DNA of 23,613 nucleotides from Phytophthora quininea. Its lineage: Eukaryota > Oomycota > Peronosporomycetes > Peronosporales > Peronosporaceae. Position numbers and translations under genes: made by a program. The notes under the pieces are model-generated. The model searched no databases, was not told the origin of the DNA, and was given only the letters and a program-made list of their open reading frames with translations. Positions 10,313-19,767 of the stretch are shown in pieces. The stretch covers positions 1 to 23,613 of the forward strand of contig JAAVTG010001042.1 of assembly GCA_011947345.1 (NCBI GenBank), written 5' to 3'. Position 1 is the first letter of the stretch. Each line of letters starts with the position of its first letter.

Positions 10313-10347
10313 ACCATCACGGCGTCCACGTCCACCTGGCCGGCAGC
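10313..10347 (-). pseudogene. 35-bp CAP/PR-1 remnant on the far side of the insertion
   Basis: ACCATCACGGCGTCCACG and the bases that follow to 10344 match the intact CAP gene from 14018 exactly, continuing the gene interrupted at 3442. Identity is lost after about 10347, so the 5' half of the gene, including promoter and signal peptide, is deleted. Confidence 0.9.
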
Positions 10348-10566
10348 AATATTTGTGTGACGCAGGGCGCGGCTGAGACTGCGCTGTTCATGGATTTCAA
10401 CGGCGCTCGGCCTGGAGCTCCAGGTCACGAGCTTCGAACGGGACCGAGGCTCTGAACATTTCCGATACGGCTGCCTTCAGATCGCCCACCGACTTACTCG
10501 GATCAAAGTAGACTCATGCAACCAAGTGTAGTACGCTTGGTGCGTCAGATTCGGGAATGAGAACAA
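10348..10566. other. Unique spacer at the duplication junction
   Basis: 219 bp present in neither duplicate copy, between the CAP remnant and the start of copy 2. It carries the possible Crinkler fragment listed separately. Confidence 0.7.
10397..10513 (-). pseudogene. Possible Crinkler (CRN) N-terminal ubiquitin-like fragment
   Basis: A 38-codon stretch containing SVGDLKAAV, then a spacer of about ten residues, then ARDLELQ. This spacing resembles the N-terminal ubiquitin-like domain of Crinkler effectors, where SVGDLK is followed by a DLQLFLAK motif. The LFLAK part itself is absent: the frame ends in TGA after QAERR. A TGA also precedes the fragment. It is a short orphan piece without start or effector domain, and the call rests on motif spacing only. 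Confidence 0.35.
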
Positions 10567-10613
10567 GTTAATGTGAAGCGATTTCAAAATGTTTCTTAAA
10601 CATTTTAAAAAGT

Positions 10614-12855
10614 CTATCGCTTTACAAGATCTTCAACTTCTTGGTATTTCCGAGCAAATGCTTGATGTCCATAATGTTCATCGTCGAGTGCGTCGTCCAC
10701 TGCGTATTCCGTCATTCCCGAAGCGTTCCTGCTAAACTTGCCTGGTTTGTCTTCGTCGACCACGATCAACTTCCCGTAGGTAGTCTCGGCGTAAATGCGT
10801 AGAGTTTTCTCAAACAAACTCTTGTGTTCAGCGATGGCGTCCTTTTCGTCGACTACAGCTTCCTTCGTTCTCGATTTCGTGGTCGAAAGTCCATTGTCTT
10901 CCGCTGCAACCGCGTACTTCGTGCGTCTCGAGCCAGACTTTTGCTTTTCTGCACAGTCGAGTCGTCGCTACGCTGTGTCAGGAGCTCCATCGATCGAGCT
11001 TTCTTGATCAAGTACCGAAGCTCAACGGGTCCCGACGCGAAGCCATTGCCATGGAAAATATGGTCGACTGCCAGCGTCACCATTCCACTAGGCCCCGACT
11101 GATTCATTTGTTGGAGAACGCACCCAAGTGAGCAGTTCGCAGTAGCCACCTCGTCCTCAACGAGTTTCTTGTCGAACGGGTTGATGCCGATTGATTCCAT
11201 CACGGTCGCGGCATCCCATCCAACAAAGATATACCGCTTCTGGATCAACCGCAGCAAATTGTTGTTGGCCGCGTATTTGTAGGGGTTGCCAGCATCGCAG
11301 CGCCAAACAGACCACCGCCGACCGTCAACAAGCACATGATGACGGTGAAGTCGCACATGATCTCACTGTGCCAGAAACTCGCTACTTCCGGATCACCACC
11401 GAAAATCCCTCGACTAGCGTACGGCGGATTGACCATGAATGTTGTGCCGCCGTGAAGCTTCAGCAGCATGTAAAGAAGAAAGCACAGCATCAAGCTGTAT
11501 ACCTTGTAGCTTACGAACAGCGCGCTCGAGTCGACATACCACTCCATTGTATCTCGAGTCTGCGGTCGGATCATCTTCATCGCTTTCAACGACCGCACGG
11601 CCATTTTCAAGACCAGTCGCACTAGTGTGTGGACAAAGCACATGAGCCAAGTCAATCGCGTGAGTGCCGAGGCCAAGAAGACGAAGTTCTCAAAATTGAC
11701 GTGCAAGCTCAGCATCCACGTGCCCATTTCGTACACGCTGTACGTCATGCGGATACTCACGAGGGCGTCGAGCATACTGAGGACGATGTAGAGCCAGTGG
11801 TTGATCCACATATCGGACGCCATGATGACTTTGCCTTTCATCCTGATGATCATGGCGTCGTCGTCCGCTGCCCACGTCGAAAGCCACGAGAAAGGAATGA
11901 CGTAGCGGAAGTACCGGCGAGCGCCTTCAAAGCGCAATTTCGACGGCACGTACTCGACCACCCGCGTTTGTAAGATAGCGTTGACTATTCCCCGAATGAC
12001 TAACACCAGCGTCACGATACCGTACGAGTACGTCACAAATGCAGCGAACCATCCCGTCTGGTCAATCGCCACCTTCACTTGACCGAGTTGATCGACCGGT
12101 GCGGTCTGAAAGAGACCGTAATACTTGTCGCTATTGATGAGTCTTGGCACGGCCCAACATTTGCTGCTCTGGATCTCGATGTGGTAGCTTCCTCCCGCCC
12201 AAAAGGATTGGTGCACCAGCAGATCCGTCACGTACGTGAACGAGCTAAACGGTCGACCGATACAGCGCATAAATGGCGTACCGACCATGCCAAAATCTCC
12301 AGGAACGCCACTTTGAATCGATCGGTTTTCTTTGAGGTTTTCAAACTCGTCCAGGATGAAGCGGTAGCAATCCTCTGTCACGTTATTTCTCGTCTGGACG
12401 CACTCGTCGTACCAGTCCGGTAAGAAGTTGATGACGTCGCACTTTGGGGCGGAAATGCTGTGGAAATAGTACTGCGATCGACGGGCTCCCGTACCCCAGA
12501 AATCGTCAAAGTAAACGGCCGTGTGGGTAATGTTGATGGAGTTGACGCGCATACAAGTGCTGCGATCTTCGCCCAAATTGTCCGGCCCACGAGTTGGAGC
12601 CGTGAAAAACCGGTAGCTCTCCCCGACGCTTGTCAAGTTGGTGAGCGTGTCGAGATCGAGCAGGTCGTCTCGAACGAGGCCGTAGTTGATGCGCTTCTCC
12701 TGCAGTCGAGCTCGAATTTCATCGTATCGACCGGTCACGAACACGACGATGGGGTTCTCGCGAAGACCTGTGACCAGAGTGAGGATGGCTGAGGCGACGT
12801 TGACAAGTAGAACGATGAGCTTCCGCAACGAGAACTGGCGAAGGTCTGTCTTCAT
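10614..12855 (-). CDS. Six-segment membrane protein with large Cys-rich loop, copy 2 (frameshifted as sequenced)
   Basis: The frame opens at ATG 12855 and stays open for about 525 residues. Hydrophobic segments lie at about 12-31, 267-288, 352-372, 388-412, 450-468 and 500-523. Between the first two is a ~235-residue loop with six Cys (101, 139, 152, 163, 198, 233) and four N-glycosylation sequons (near 73, 108, 158, 177), so it is probably extracytoplasmic. A ~220-residue hydrophilic C-terminus follows. The frame breaks near 11281, where GGGG replaces the GGGGG of copy 1, and again in the 10920-10990 region. The last piece ends VEDLVKR at 10614. I recognise no family. One segment, a big loop and then five segments recalls TRPP/TRPML channel topology, but no pore motif is seen. 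It lies downstream of CAP-A on the same strand. Confidence 0.65.
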
Positions 12856-13578
12856 TGGCCGGCACGTGTGTAGTCGTCAAGTTACGAAGTGAGGAGGTGC
12901 TGTCTGGTCGGTCCCGAAAAATCGCAGGAAACGGATTTGAGTCAACACTGCCCATAAATACTCGTTCTGGCCACAATGGCCTTGTTAACTAGCAGCCGTT
13001 GTTAACTGCTTCGGCGTCCGACTCAGCAAATGTGCGATGTTGACCATGTTAACAAGTGAAAAATGTTTTCATTCGAGGACTTGCATGAAAAATCTGCAAG
13101 TGCGATGCAGATAGATTGGCGGCGGCGGAAATCATGTCAATGCTTGGGGATTCACGGCCGTAGTGTTGAAAAAATCTCAATCAAAAAACGTGTAGAGAAA
13201 CATATCGGTCGCGGGCGAGTGTTCGAACAGCGAATCGGGGAGAATTTAACCACAGTATCGTTGTCGATATCTTGGGTCTTGGTGTGCGCTCTGCTTCACC
13301 AGCCGGACACCGTCGTGGACTGTGTCATAGTTCCCAACGACACAGCTATGGACTCGATCGAATTAGAGTATTGACGGGTTGCAGTCCACCACGCCTCACA
13401 GTCCAACCAACGTTGTCGAGAAACAAATTGTTCGGTTCGTTCAAGTTCATTATTGTATAGCGGTCTAGTCTGCAGCTTGAGAGGAGGCACTCAATCGACG
13501 CAGTTACGTATAAGCTGGTAGCTCTATGGTGGGGACCCCGCAATCGACACGGGGTGGCGATAGATAGTGAGCGCGCGC
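12856..13578. other. Spacer between membrane gene and CAP-A, copy 2
   Basis: The counterpart of 2283-3004, including the GTTAAC inverted repeat at 12981-12989 and 13048-13056. A minus-strand TCACTTC initiator-like motif lies about 35 bp upstream of the membrane-gene ATG. No coding sequence is supported. Confidence 0.55.
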
Positions 13579-13711
13579 TTAGAAGTTGGACTCGCAGTCC
13601 TTGCCCTTGGGACTGTCGGTCGACGGCGCGGCAGTGGTGGCGGCAGGCGTCGCGGCCGGGGTCGGCGGGTCCGTAGCAGGGGCCTCGGTGACCGGGGCGA
13701 CCGTCGCAGGC

Positions 13712-13754
<43 letters not shown>

Positions 13755-14409
13755 GTGTCGCGGTGGTCGGAGCGGGCGTCGCCGCGGGGGCCTCGGTCTC
13801 CGCCTCGCCCTGCACCTGGTCCTCGTTCTGAGCCGCACCCTGCTGCGTCGTCGAGCCGCTCGAGGCAGCGCCGTCGCACTGCTCGGCGTCGCCCGACCCG
13901 AAGTCCTGCGTCCAGTAGTGCTTGTACGTGCTGTCGGCGTTGAAGGCGTACGCCGTGCCGAACATGGTGTAGTCGCCCAGGATGTTCTCGTAGTGTTCGG
14001 GCGAGTTGATCCACGCCACCATCACGGCGTCCACGTCCACCTGGCCGGCGGCCACGTTCTCGGCCACGGCGCTCCAGTCGTAACCGGCCTGCGTGATGCG
14101 CTGCGACATCGTGGAGCCGTCCGAGCCGTCGTGGGCCATGTAGTTCTTGGCGGCCATGTCGTCCGAGTGGCGCTGCGCCGCCGAGTGCAGCTTCTTGTTC
14201 ATGCAGAGCGCCGACAGGCCCTTGGTGGCGCGCTCCTTGTTGACGGCCGCCAGCATGGCCGACGCGTACTGGTCGATGGACGTGTAGGTGGCGGTGTCCG
14301 TGGACGTGGTGTCGCCGAGGTTGCGCTCGGCGCGCAGGTTGGCGGCGTCGCTGGAGGCGGCGGCCAGCACGAGCAGCAGGATGAGCGGGGACTTCACGGT
14401 GGCCATCAT
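13579..14409 (-). CDS. CAP-A: secreted CAP/PR-1-like protein
   Basis: 276 residues, intronless, from the first of two adjacent ATGs. A signal peptide of ~22 residues (KSPLILLLVLAAASSDA) precedes a CAP domain at about 45-175. The domain has AQRHSDDMA (H81), YMAHDGSDGS (H93), VAENVAAGQ (E117) and INSPEHYENIL (H139), the His/Glu cavity set of bacterial-type and oomycete CAP proteins, then YWTQDFGSGD. The rest is a low-complexity Ala/Thr/Pro/Glu tail with a Glu-Thr repeat, ending KGKDCESNF. Cys are at 69, 178 and in the last motif. CAP proteins of plants bind sterols and those of oomycetes are secreted; the substrate here is unknown. The tail suggests an O-glycosylated, wall-associated linker. 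Identical tail sequence marks the broken copy at 3005-3442. Confidence 0.95.
13713..13754 (-). repeat. Hexanucleotide repeat (TCTCGG)7 in CAP-A tail
   Basis: Seven perfect TCTCGG units encoding Glu-Thr, one unit more than in copy 1. Confidence 0.95.
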
Positions 14410-14902
14410 TTTGAATTGGTAGGGGTGCTGTAGTGTTGGTGGAAGATGGCAAATTGAAGATGAATTCGAATGGAGTGACCGAGCAATGCCGACTTGGCGC
14501 AGCACTTCGCACAATGTCCCTTGCCTCGGCCGCAGACGGACAGCAACACATGACGTTAGTGTCCGAGGTGATCGACCGTCAATACGCTGCGGCCCACGAG
14601 ATCCCGCTCCACGTGCTGCTGACGAACACTGCAACGAGTCACGCCAGACTCGATCTCACAAAAGTCTCCGCCTGCTGTCGACAGGGAAGTCGGAACATCG
14701 AAAAGCTCCGGTCTCTGTTATATTGTCGTAACGGAATCACAAAGAGATGAGGTGCTGCCCGACCGACGCCGGCGTCGTTGTCTGTGCTGCCTCAAAACAA
14801 GCTGCAGCGAAAGCCATTCCACGTGTCGTGGTAATTATTACAATACGTTTAAAATATCACGATAGCATTATTCCTATTGTGATAATTGGACCGCCGCCAG
14901 CC
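14410..14902. other. Divergent intergenic region CAP-A / NEPRO-like gene
   Basis: 493 bp shared by two head-to-head genes. Apart from the CAP-A initiator it has a CACGTG hexamer near 14820 and an AT-rich patch at about 14830-14890 just before the NEPRO-like ATG. The NEPRO frame is open upstream to 14747, but the family match begins after 14903, so that extension is treated as untranslated. Confidence 0.45.
14451..14464 (-). promoter_or_regulatory. Oomycete-type initiator (Inr/FPR-like) of CAP-A
   Basis: On the minus strand, TTCATCTTCAATTT lies 42-55 bp before the CAP-A ATG. It resembles the oomycete core promoter TCATTYYNCAWTTT, one base shorter. Position and composition fit a transcription start, but no mapping data are available. 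Confidence 0.4.
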
Positions 14903-15604
14903 ATGGACGCTACCTCGATGGAGAGCTCTCTGCAGCAGCAACTGTACCACGACGCCGTCTCAGTGGACGACCTACTGCGTTTGCTAAGCCAGGAGATCGC
15001 TCTGTTCCAGCGCACCATGTACAAGAACCACAGCCAGCACCGTCGCGCCTTCTACTTCCAGAACCTGCAGCAGGTTAAGCGACTACTGCGAGATTTCAAA
15101 GTGGACGCGTTGTCGGCAACGTTTACAGAGGCGACAGCAGTCCTTAACCAATTCCAATTGCAATCGGGAGTGCACCACATCAGTTGGAAGACGTTGGCGT
15201 CGGAACTGAAGACCGCCACGGACTCGGTGCTGCGGAAACTGGTGGCGGTCTCAAACGTGTCGGCGGAGGTGATCCGAGCAGCGCAAAAGGCCTATAAAAG
15301 TACGGTGATGTTGGGGTGGTCGTTTGACAGGATGACAAACTGATGATGGTGCTTGGTAGGTTTGAAGGTGCAGTTCGAGATGACGTACTTCATGCCGTTC
15401 GCACTCATGATGAACAGCGTCCTGGGTCGAATGACGGTGCTGTTCAAAACGGCACTGGTGAGGAGTATTGAGCTACATGGAGGCGTGACGATGCTGTACT
15501 TGAACGAAGTGACCAAGTCAAACCCGTTGCGAGCCAAAGTGACGGCCGTGCAGCTTCAAGGGTATCGGATTCCAGCGGGTGTCCTTCAAATTGCCAACAT
15601 ATAA
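14903..15604 (+). CDS. NEPRO-domain protein (nucleolus and neural progenitor protein-like)
   Basis: Two exons, 14903-15299 and 15360-15604, with a 60-bp GTACGG...TTGGTAG intron splitting a codon after its first base; 213 residues. The stretch TMYKNHSQHRRAFYFQNLQQ and the LLRDF that follows match the family pattern of a Leu-rich helix with N-x-H-R-R, then aromatic and Leu residues, seen in the NEPRO N-terminal domain. The second exon has FEMTYFMPFALMMNSVLGRM, matching the later conserved part. Animal NEPRO is nucleolar and linked to RNase P/MRP and rRNA processing, so a nucleolar RNA role is likely here. The protein is short compared with animal members and ends soon after the domain. The family call rests on motif recognition. 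Confidence 0.65.
15300..15359 (+). other. Intron of the NEPRO-like gene
   Basis: GT at 15300 and AG at 15358-15359; removing 60 bp joins the two open frames in phase. Without removal the first frame stops at 15343. Confidence 0.85.
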
Positions 15605-15760
15605 AGGCTGCATAGCAGCAAACACACACACATGCTCATACACAACGTAAAATACATGATTGAATCTCGCGGAAAGCGAACCAAAATGCAGCCGTCTCCA
15701 ATTCCGTTGATCTGAGGGCAAAAAAATGGAGCAGCACGAACGCAACAATGCAGTCTAACT

Positions 15761-16397
15761 TCACAGCGCCGTCGCTAGATTGGGGTACCCCACCACCGTC
15801 TTGTGGAACTCGACCACTCCCTAAAAGCAACAACAATCAATCAGCACAATATAATCATGAAGAACTTCTCTCAATTGCCTCACCTGCTGACTCAAGTCCA
15901 GCACTCTGGTTGTCATGTCCTCGTCCATCTCCACCTGCACTCCAATGGTGCGCATCGAGGGCGCTACACAACAACAAAATAATAATCAAAGTCGTTAATA
16001 TATACCAATTCTAAAACGACCATAGCAATTAGCCACTTACCAACACACGTGCAGTTCTTCTTGGACAGCCCGCAGCGATTGCACTTGTAGTTGGACGGCA
16101 CGAGCGGGCACACGTGGCCCTTCTTGGGCTCTCCACACTAAGGATTTAGCATACCAAGTTTAAAAAACCAAAGGTCTTTGAAAAACGTGGGTTCGGACCC
16201 ACCTTGCTGCACCGGTAGTTGCCTCGGTTGCGGTTCTTGGCCGTCAGGTCGTTGATGGCGTCCAGGCCCAGCACCTTGCCGTCCTGCAGCTGATCCATGA
16301 AGCTGGCGCTCTGATCTCCGCCCATGACGGGCATGGCGCCCATGCTGTAGTCCATCATCCCCATGGCGTTCACGTCCATCCCATTGCTCATGTTCAT
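15761..16397 (-). CDS. Small Cys-rich zinc-binding-type protein, four exons
   Basis: Exons on the minus strand: 16397-16203, 16137-16041, 15963-15884 and 15820-15761, with GT-AG introns of 65, 77 and 63 bp. All junctions keep frame, giving 143 residues. The N-terminus is Met/Gly/Asp rich. Two Cys modules follow: YRCSKCGEPKKGHVCP (CxxC, then His and Cys) and YKCNRCGLSKKNCTC (CxxC, then CxC), a likely pair of zinc-binding knuckles. The first module spans the exon 1/2 junction, which supports the splice sites. The C-terminus (VEMDEDMTTRVLDLSQQ, then VVEFHKTVVGYP) has no motif I know. Such modules usually bind nucleic acid or protein. The family is not recognised. It is transcribed head-to-head with NUP62. 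Confidence 0.8.
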
Positions 16398-16504
16398 CGT
16401 TCGAAGAAAGAAATTTGAAAGGAAAAGGAATACTGAAGCTAAACTCAGATCTAGATATCGTAATCTCAAATCCACACACACATCGACCAACGAGCTTCAG
16501 CGCG
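16398..16504. promoter_or_regulatory. 107-bp shared bidirectional promoter
   Basis: The start codons of the zinc-type protein (minus, 16397) and NUP62 (plus, 16505) are 107 bp apart, so both promoters and both 5' leaders must fit here. On the minus strand a pyrimidine-rich CCTTTTCCTTTCAAATTTC tract resembles the oomycete initiator plus flanking region. Co-expression of the pair is a reasonable inference. Confidence 0.55.
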
Positions 16505-18029
16505 ATGGCGTTCAACTTCGGCGCACCATCCAGCGGCTCCTCGGGCTTCTCCTTCGGCGCTGCGCCCAGCACCAGCTCTGCTGCGCCTTCCACTTCCTCT
16601 GCAGCCCCAGCAAGCGGCGGATTCAGCTTCGGGGCGTCGTCTGGAGGCTCCGCAGCGACTCCAAGCGGCGGCTTCAGCTTTGGCGCCTCGTCCGCGGCCC
16701 CCGCGGCGTCTGCTGCGCCCTCCGGAGGCTTCAGCTTCGGCTCGACTTCGTCTGCCTCAACTGCAGCTACTTCAACGGCTCCTGCCACCGGAGGATTCAC
16801 CTTTGGAGCAGCCAAACCGACAGCAGAAGCCAAAACGACGGCGCCGGTCTCTGGAGGCTTCAGCTTCGGCGCTGCGCCGGCTGCTAGCTCCGAATTTGGA
16901 GCTAAGGCAGATGCTAAACCTGCTGCAGAAGCCAAGCCAACGGCGCCGACGTCGGGCTTCAGTTTCGGAGCCAAAGCAGAGGAGAAGCCTACTAATTCAG
17001 GCTTCAGCTTCGGAGCGAAAGATGCCAAGGACGCCAAGCCTGCGGAGGCCAAAACGTCGGGCTTTTCCTTTGGTAGTGCTGCTGCTACGAGCGCGGCTCC
17101 TTCTTCTTCTGCTGCTGCGCCAGCGACCGGTGGGTTCTCTTTGGAGCCAAGCCCACGTCGACGGAGAGTCAACCAGAGACGAGCACGACCACTGCGCCGT
17201 CGTTCGGATTCGGAACGTCGGCCACGGCAGCTAGTACTGGTGGATCGACAGCGATTACGACCACGACCACGACTACACTAGCGACGCCTGCTACTACGGC
17301 AGCGCCGACGGAGACGGACAAGCCTCCTGCTGAGTACATGGGCAAGACGATCGAGGTAAGCTGTTATGGTTGTGAGTGGGTAGTGGGTCGAAGTCTAACG
17401 ACCTGTATTGTTGTTGTTACAGGATATCATTAACGCATGGAGTGAGCAGCTCGAACGCAACGCGGACACATTCACGACGGAAGCTGTGAAGGGTACGTAG
17501 TTCTAGCAACGAGCTTCAACGTCCTGGTAATGATTTTCACCCTGCTTTATTCGCAGTAAGCAAGTGGGATAGTGATCTGATGGACAGCCAGAGAAAACTG
17601 GGCGATATCGCCGGCGACGTGCGGCGTATTCAAGTGGCTCAGAACGAGCTGGACACCAACTTGGACACGATCTTCGCTTACCAGATGGAGCTCAAGTCGA
17701 CGCTCGAGCAATTGGAGAAGAGTGTCGACAAGATGTATGAGGCGCAGGACCAAATGCCCGTTGCTGCCGACATTGAACGCGAGCAAACACTGCAGCTCTC
17801 CGTCGATATTGACGACCAGTTGAACCAGATGACTACCACTTTGAAGGAGACTGTAGAGAAACTGAACAAGGCTCAGGACGATGTAGCCGACGAGAACAAC
17901 CCGATGGTGCAGATTATGAAGGTGCTGAACGTGCACCACAACTCGCTGCAGTGGATCGAAGGCAGCGCTGGCAAGATCAACCAGGAGATCTCGCAGCTGT
18001 CCCGCCGACTGCAAGACTCGTCCATTTAA
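16505..18029 (+). CDS. NUP62: Nucleoporin NUP62/Nsp1 homologue, one apparent frameshift
   Basis: Three exons: 16505-17355, 17423-17492 and 17557-18029, with introns of 67 and 64 bp; about 464 residues. The first ~220 residues hold at least ten FG repeats (GFSFG, FNFG, GFTFG) in Ala/Ser/Thr-rich spacers. A Thr/Ala-rich linker follows. The Nsp1_C coiled-coil domain begins near GKTIEDIINAWSEQLE and runs to the end. FG repeats form the transport barrier and the coiled coil binds NUP54/NUP58 in the central channel. At 17140-17142 a TTT run is one T short of the expected GFSFG codons. This drops the frame into an Arg-rich stretch that stops at 17279-17281, while the correct frame stays open on to the intron. 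A dead essential nucleoporin is unlikely, so a sequencing error is the best explanation. Confidence 0.9.
17356..17422 (+). other. NUP62 intron 1
   Basis: GTAAGC...TTACAG; joins in phase 0. Confidence 0.85.
17493..17556 (+). other. NUP62 intron 2
   Basis: GTACGT...TCGCAG; splits a Val codon after its first base and joins the coiled-coil frame without a shift. Confidence 0.85.
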
Positions 18030-18161
18030 TCGTCGCATTATTTGCTGAGTTTGGCAAGACATCGCTGGACGGTCGAATAGATATCTCTTCACATTTCAAC
18101 TCTGCGTACTGCCTAACTTATGGTGCGCTCTTATAATCGTGTTGAGCTGGTTTGCTTCTCT

Positions 18162-19421
18162 TTATCCGAAGAGAGTAATTGGTATCTGTCGCTCCGAGGT
18201 TGTCGACATCATCGACGTTGCAAGGTCCACCATGGCAGTGTCGGAGGCGCTGGATGGCCAAGCAGGCGGCAAAATCATGATGGGAAGCTCGATCCTCACG
18301 GGGTTGATCAGGTTGGAGTACTCGCAGATGAGTGCGATGGAGTACGTGCAGCTCAGAAAGCTGCCGAAGGTCGACGGGAAGTGGACGTGGTTATCCAAGT
18401 TCAACTGCACGGGACACTCGAGCAAGTCGCCACTCTTGGGGCCTGGACATTTCGCCTCCGCGACTGCCCGACGGCACACTGCGTCGTCTCCATGTGTGTG
18501 GCGCACCGTCACCTTCTGGATCAATTGGACCCTGACTTGATGTACCCCCACAGCAGACGTGTGGTTGTTCACGAAGCATTGCACGACTGGACTCTCGCCC
18601 AGAATGAACGCGTTGTGCGACATTGACATGGCGAGATGGCACGTCCCTCGATTCAAGCAGCCAAACCACCGCAGCGCCTTGGACACAGTGCGCTCGATGG
18701 CGTGCACTTCTGCCATCGGTTGAGGACTAGATCGAACGGTGATATTCGTGTTCGCTTCCAGGTTCGAGATGAATCGGCCTTGCACTTTAATGGTTGCCGT
18801 CACCGTGTACTTGATTGTGGCATGCAGCGAAGACACTTCTCCGTCCAGTTCCTGAGCCTCCAATGCGCCTGGTGCATTCGCCGGCAGCGTGTACGATAAG
18901 GGATACAAGTATTCTCCAACGTCGTACGGATTCGGTAGTGGTTTGTTCAGGATCTGTAACAACATGCACAAGGTCAGCGTGATTGAAAGCATTGGCCATC
19001 TATAGCAGCAAGTCTCACCTCGTGCCGAAGGATCTGGTGGTAACGCGAGTGGTGGTCGTCATCTTCTTTCCATTGAGCGATCTCCTCCCCGACGATCGAG
19101 CACACCAGCGCTGTTCATCAAGCGCTTCTTTAGCGACCAACAAGGAGACGTCTAACTGCAATCCTTACCATCGCAGACTAACGGTTCACTGACTAGCACC
19201 GTAATGCGACCTGTGACAAAGTCTCCAGCGCGATATTCGTCCTTGTCGAGGCTGAGGTAGATCTCTCCTTTGATGCCGATCTCGCCGCTGAAGTGTTCTT
19301 CCTGCTCAGTCGATGAAGGTTCGGCCACTCGCTTTGGCGACGGCCCCGGCGTCGAACTCGCCTCGTAGTCGTCGCTCATTGTCGACGTCTGCAACTCGGT
19401 GTGCTCTTGGGCAATGGCCAT
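18162..19421 (-). CDS. Arrestin-domain protein
   Basis: Three exons on the minus strand: 19421-19169, 19110-19019 and 18953-18162, with introns of 58 and 65 bp; 378 residues from ATG 19421 (a second ATG at 19380 is also in frame). The arrestin N-domain begins about residue 50: GEIYLSLDKDEYRAGDFVTG, then through the spliced exon SIVGEEIAQW, then NPYDVGEYLYPLSYTLP, the usual strand pattern ending in y.yPF..LP. The C-domain follows, with CLNRGTCHLAMSMSHNAFIL and GESPVVQCFVNN. Such alpha-arrestins act as trafficking adaptors for membrane cargo. No PPxY ubiquitin-ligase motif is seen. The N-terminus (~45 residues) is acidic, Ser/Thr/Pro rich and probably disordered. The gene converges with NUP62 across 132 bp. 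Confidence 0.85.
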
Positions 19422-19767
19422 CCTCTATGGCACCCCGCGCATTGCTTATGCATAGCAGCGGACCAAGTGTCTATCCATCGCGATGGGACTCGATTGCAAC
19501 AACGACAGCGTCAAGGAAGGACCTCGTCCAGAAGGCCACGGATGGTGGTGGCACTGCAACAGCGTGGCGTCGTCGAAGCGCGCCAAGTCGCGACGCAGCG
19601 CCCGTGCAACTAGACCGCGCCGCCGCCCCTACAGAGCCAAGCCAGGCAGGTGATCGCCGCCATGGTCATCTCCGACAAAATGCAACATCGCCGCGGTCTG
19701 ACTCACCTGCCAAGTCAGTTTGGCAGTTAATAGCAGAGACCGTGGAAACGTGAGGCTGGCATTCGAC
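19422..19767. other. Divergent intergenic region, arrestin gene / oxygenase gene
   Basis: 346 bp between two head-to-head start codons. A plus-strand frame through it has no family feature and no support. No clear initiator or other element is visible. Confidence 0.5.

Larger units (their letters stand above)
10567..14022. repeat. Segmental duplication, copy 2
   Basis: The counterpart of 1-3442. Homology starts with GTTAATGTGAAGCG at 10567. It continues to the ACCAT at 14018-14022, and through the 35-bp remnant at 10313-10347 to about 14052. This copy keeps the entire CAP gene. Confidence 0.95.

Noticed and set aside
11245..12855. 536-residue protein as the full membrane protein
   Set aside because: Its last ~10 residues are a frameshift artefact at 11281; copy 1 shows the frame continues for another ~200 residues.
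13579..13600. Prenylation (CaaX) box at the CAP-A C-terminus
   Set aside because: The Cys is followed by four residues rather than three, and the protein is secreted.
13567..14433. 288-codon plus-strand frame opposite CAP-A
   Set aside because: GC-rich antisense shadow with repetitive Gly/Arg/Leu and no motif.
13346..14551. 401-codon minus-strand frame with Arg-Asp repeats
   Set aside because: An off-frame reading of CAP-A and its flank; the true frame has a signal peptide and CAP domain.
16138..17172. 344-codon Ala/Pro/Lys-rich frame on the minus strand
   Set aside because: It is the antisense of the NUP62 FG repeats; its low-complexity composition only mirrors those repeats.
19151..19168. 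Apparent 17-nt intron or lost T in the arrestin gene
   Set aside because: A normal 58-bp GTAAGG...AACAG intron (19168-19111) restores the family motif SIVGEEIAQW and the next exon in phase; no frameshift is needed.
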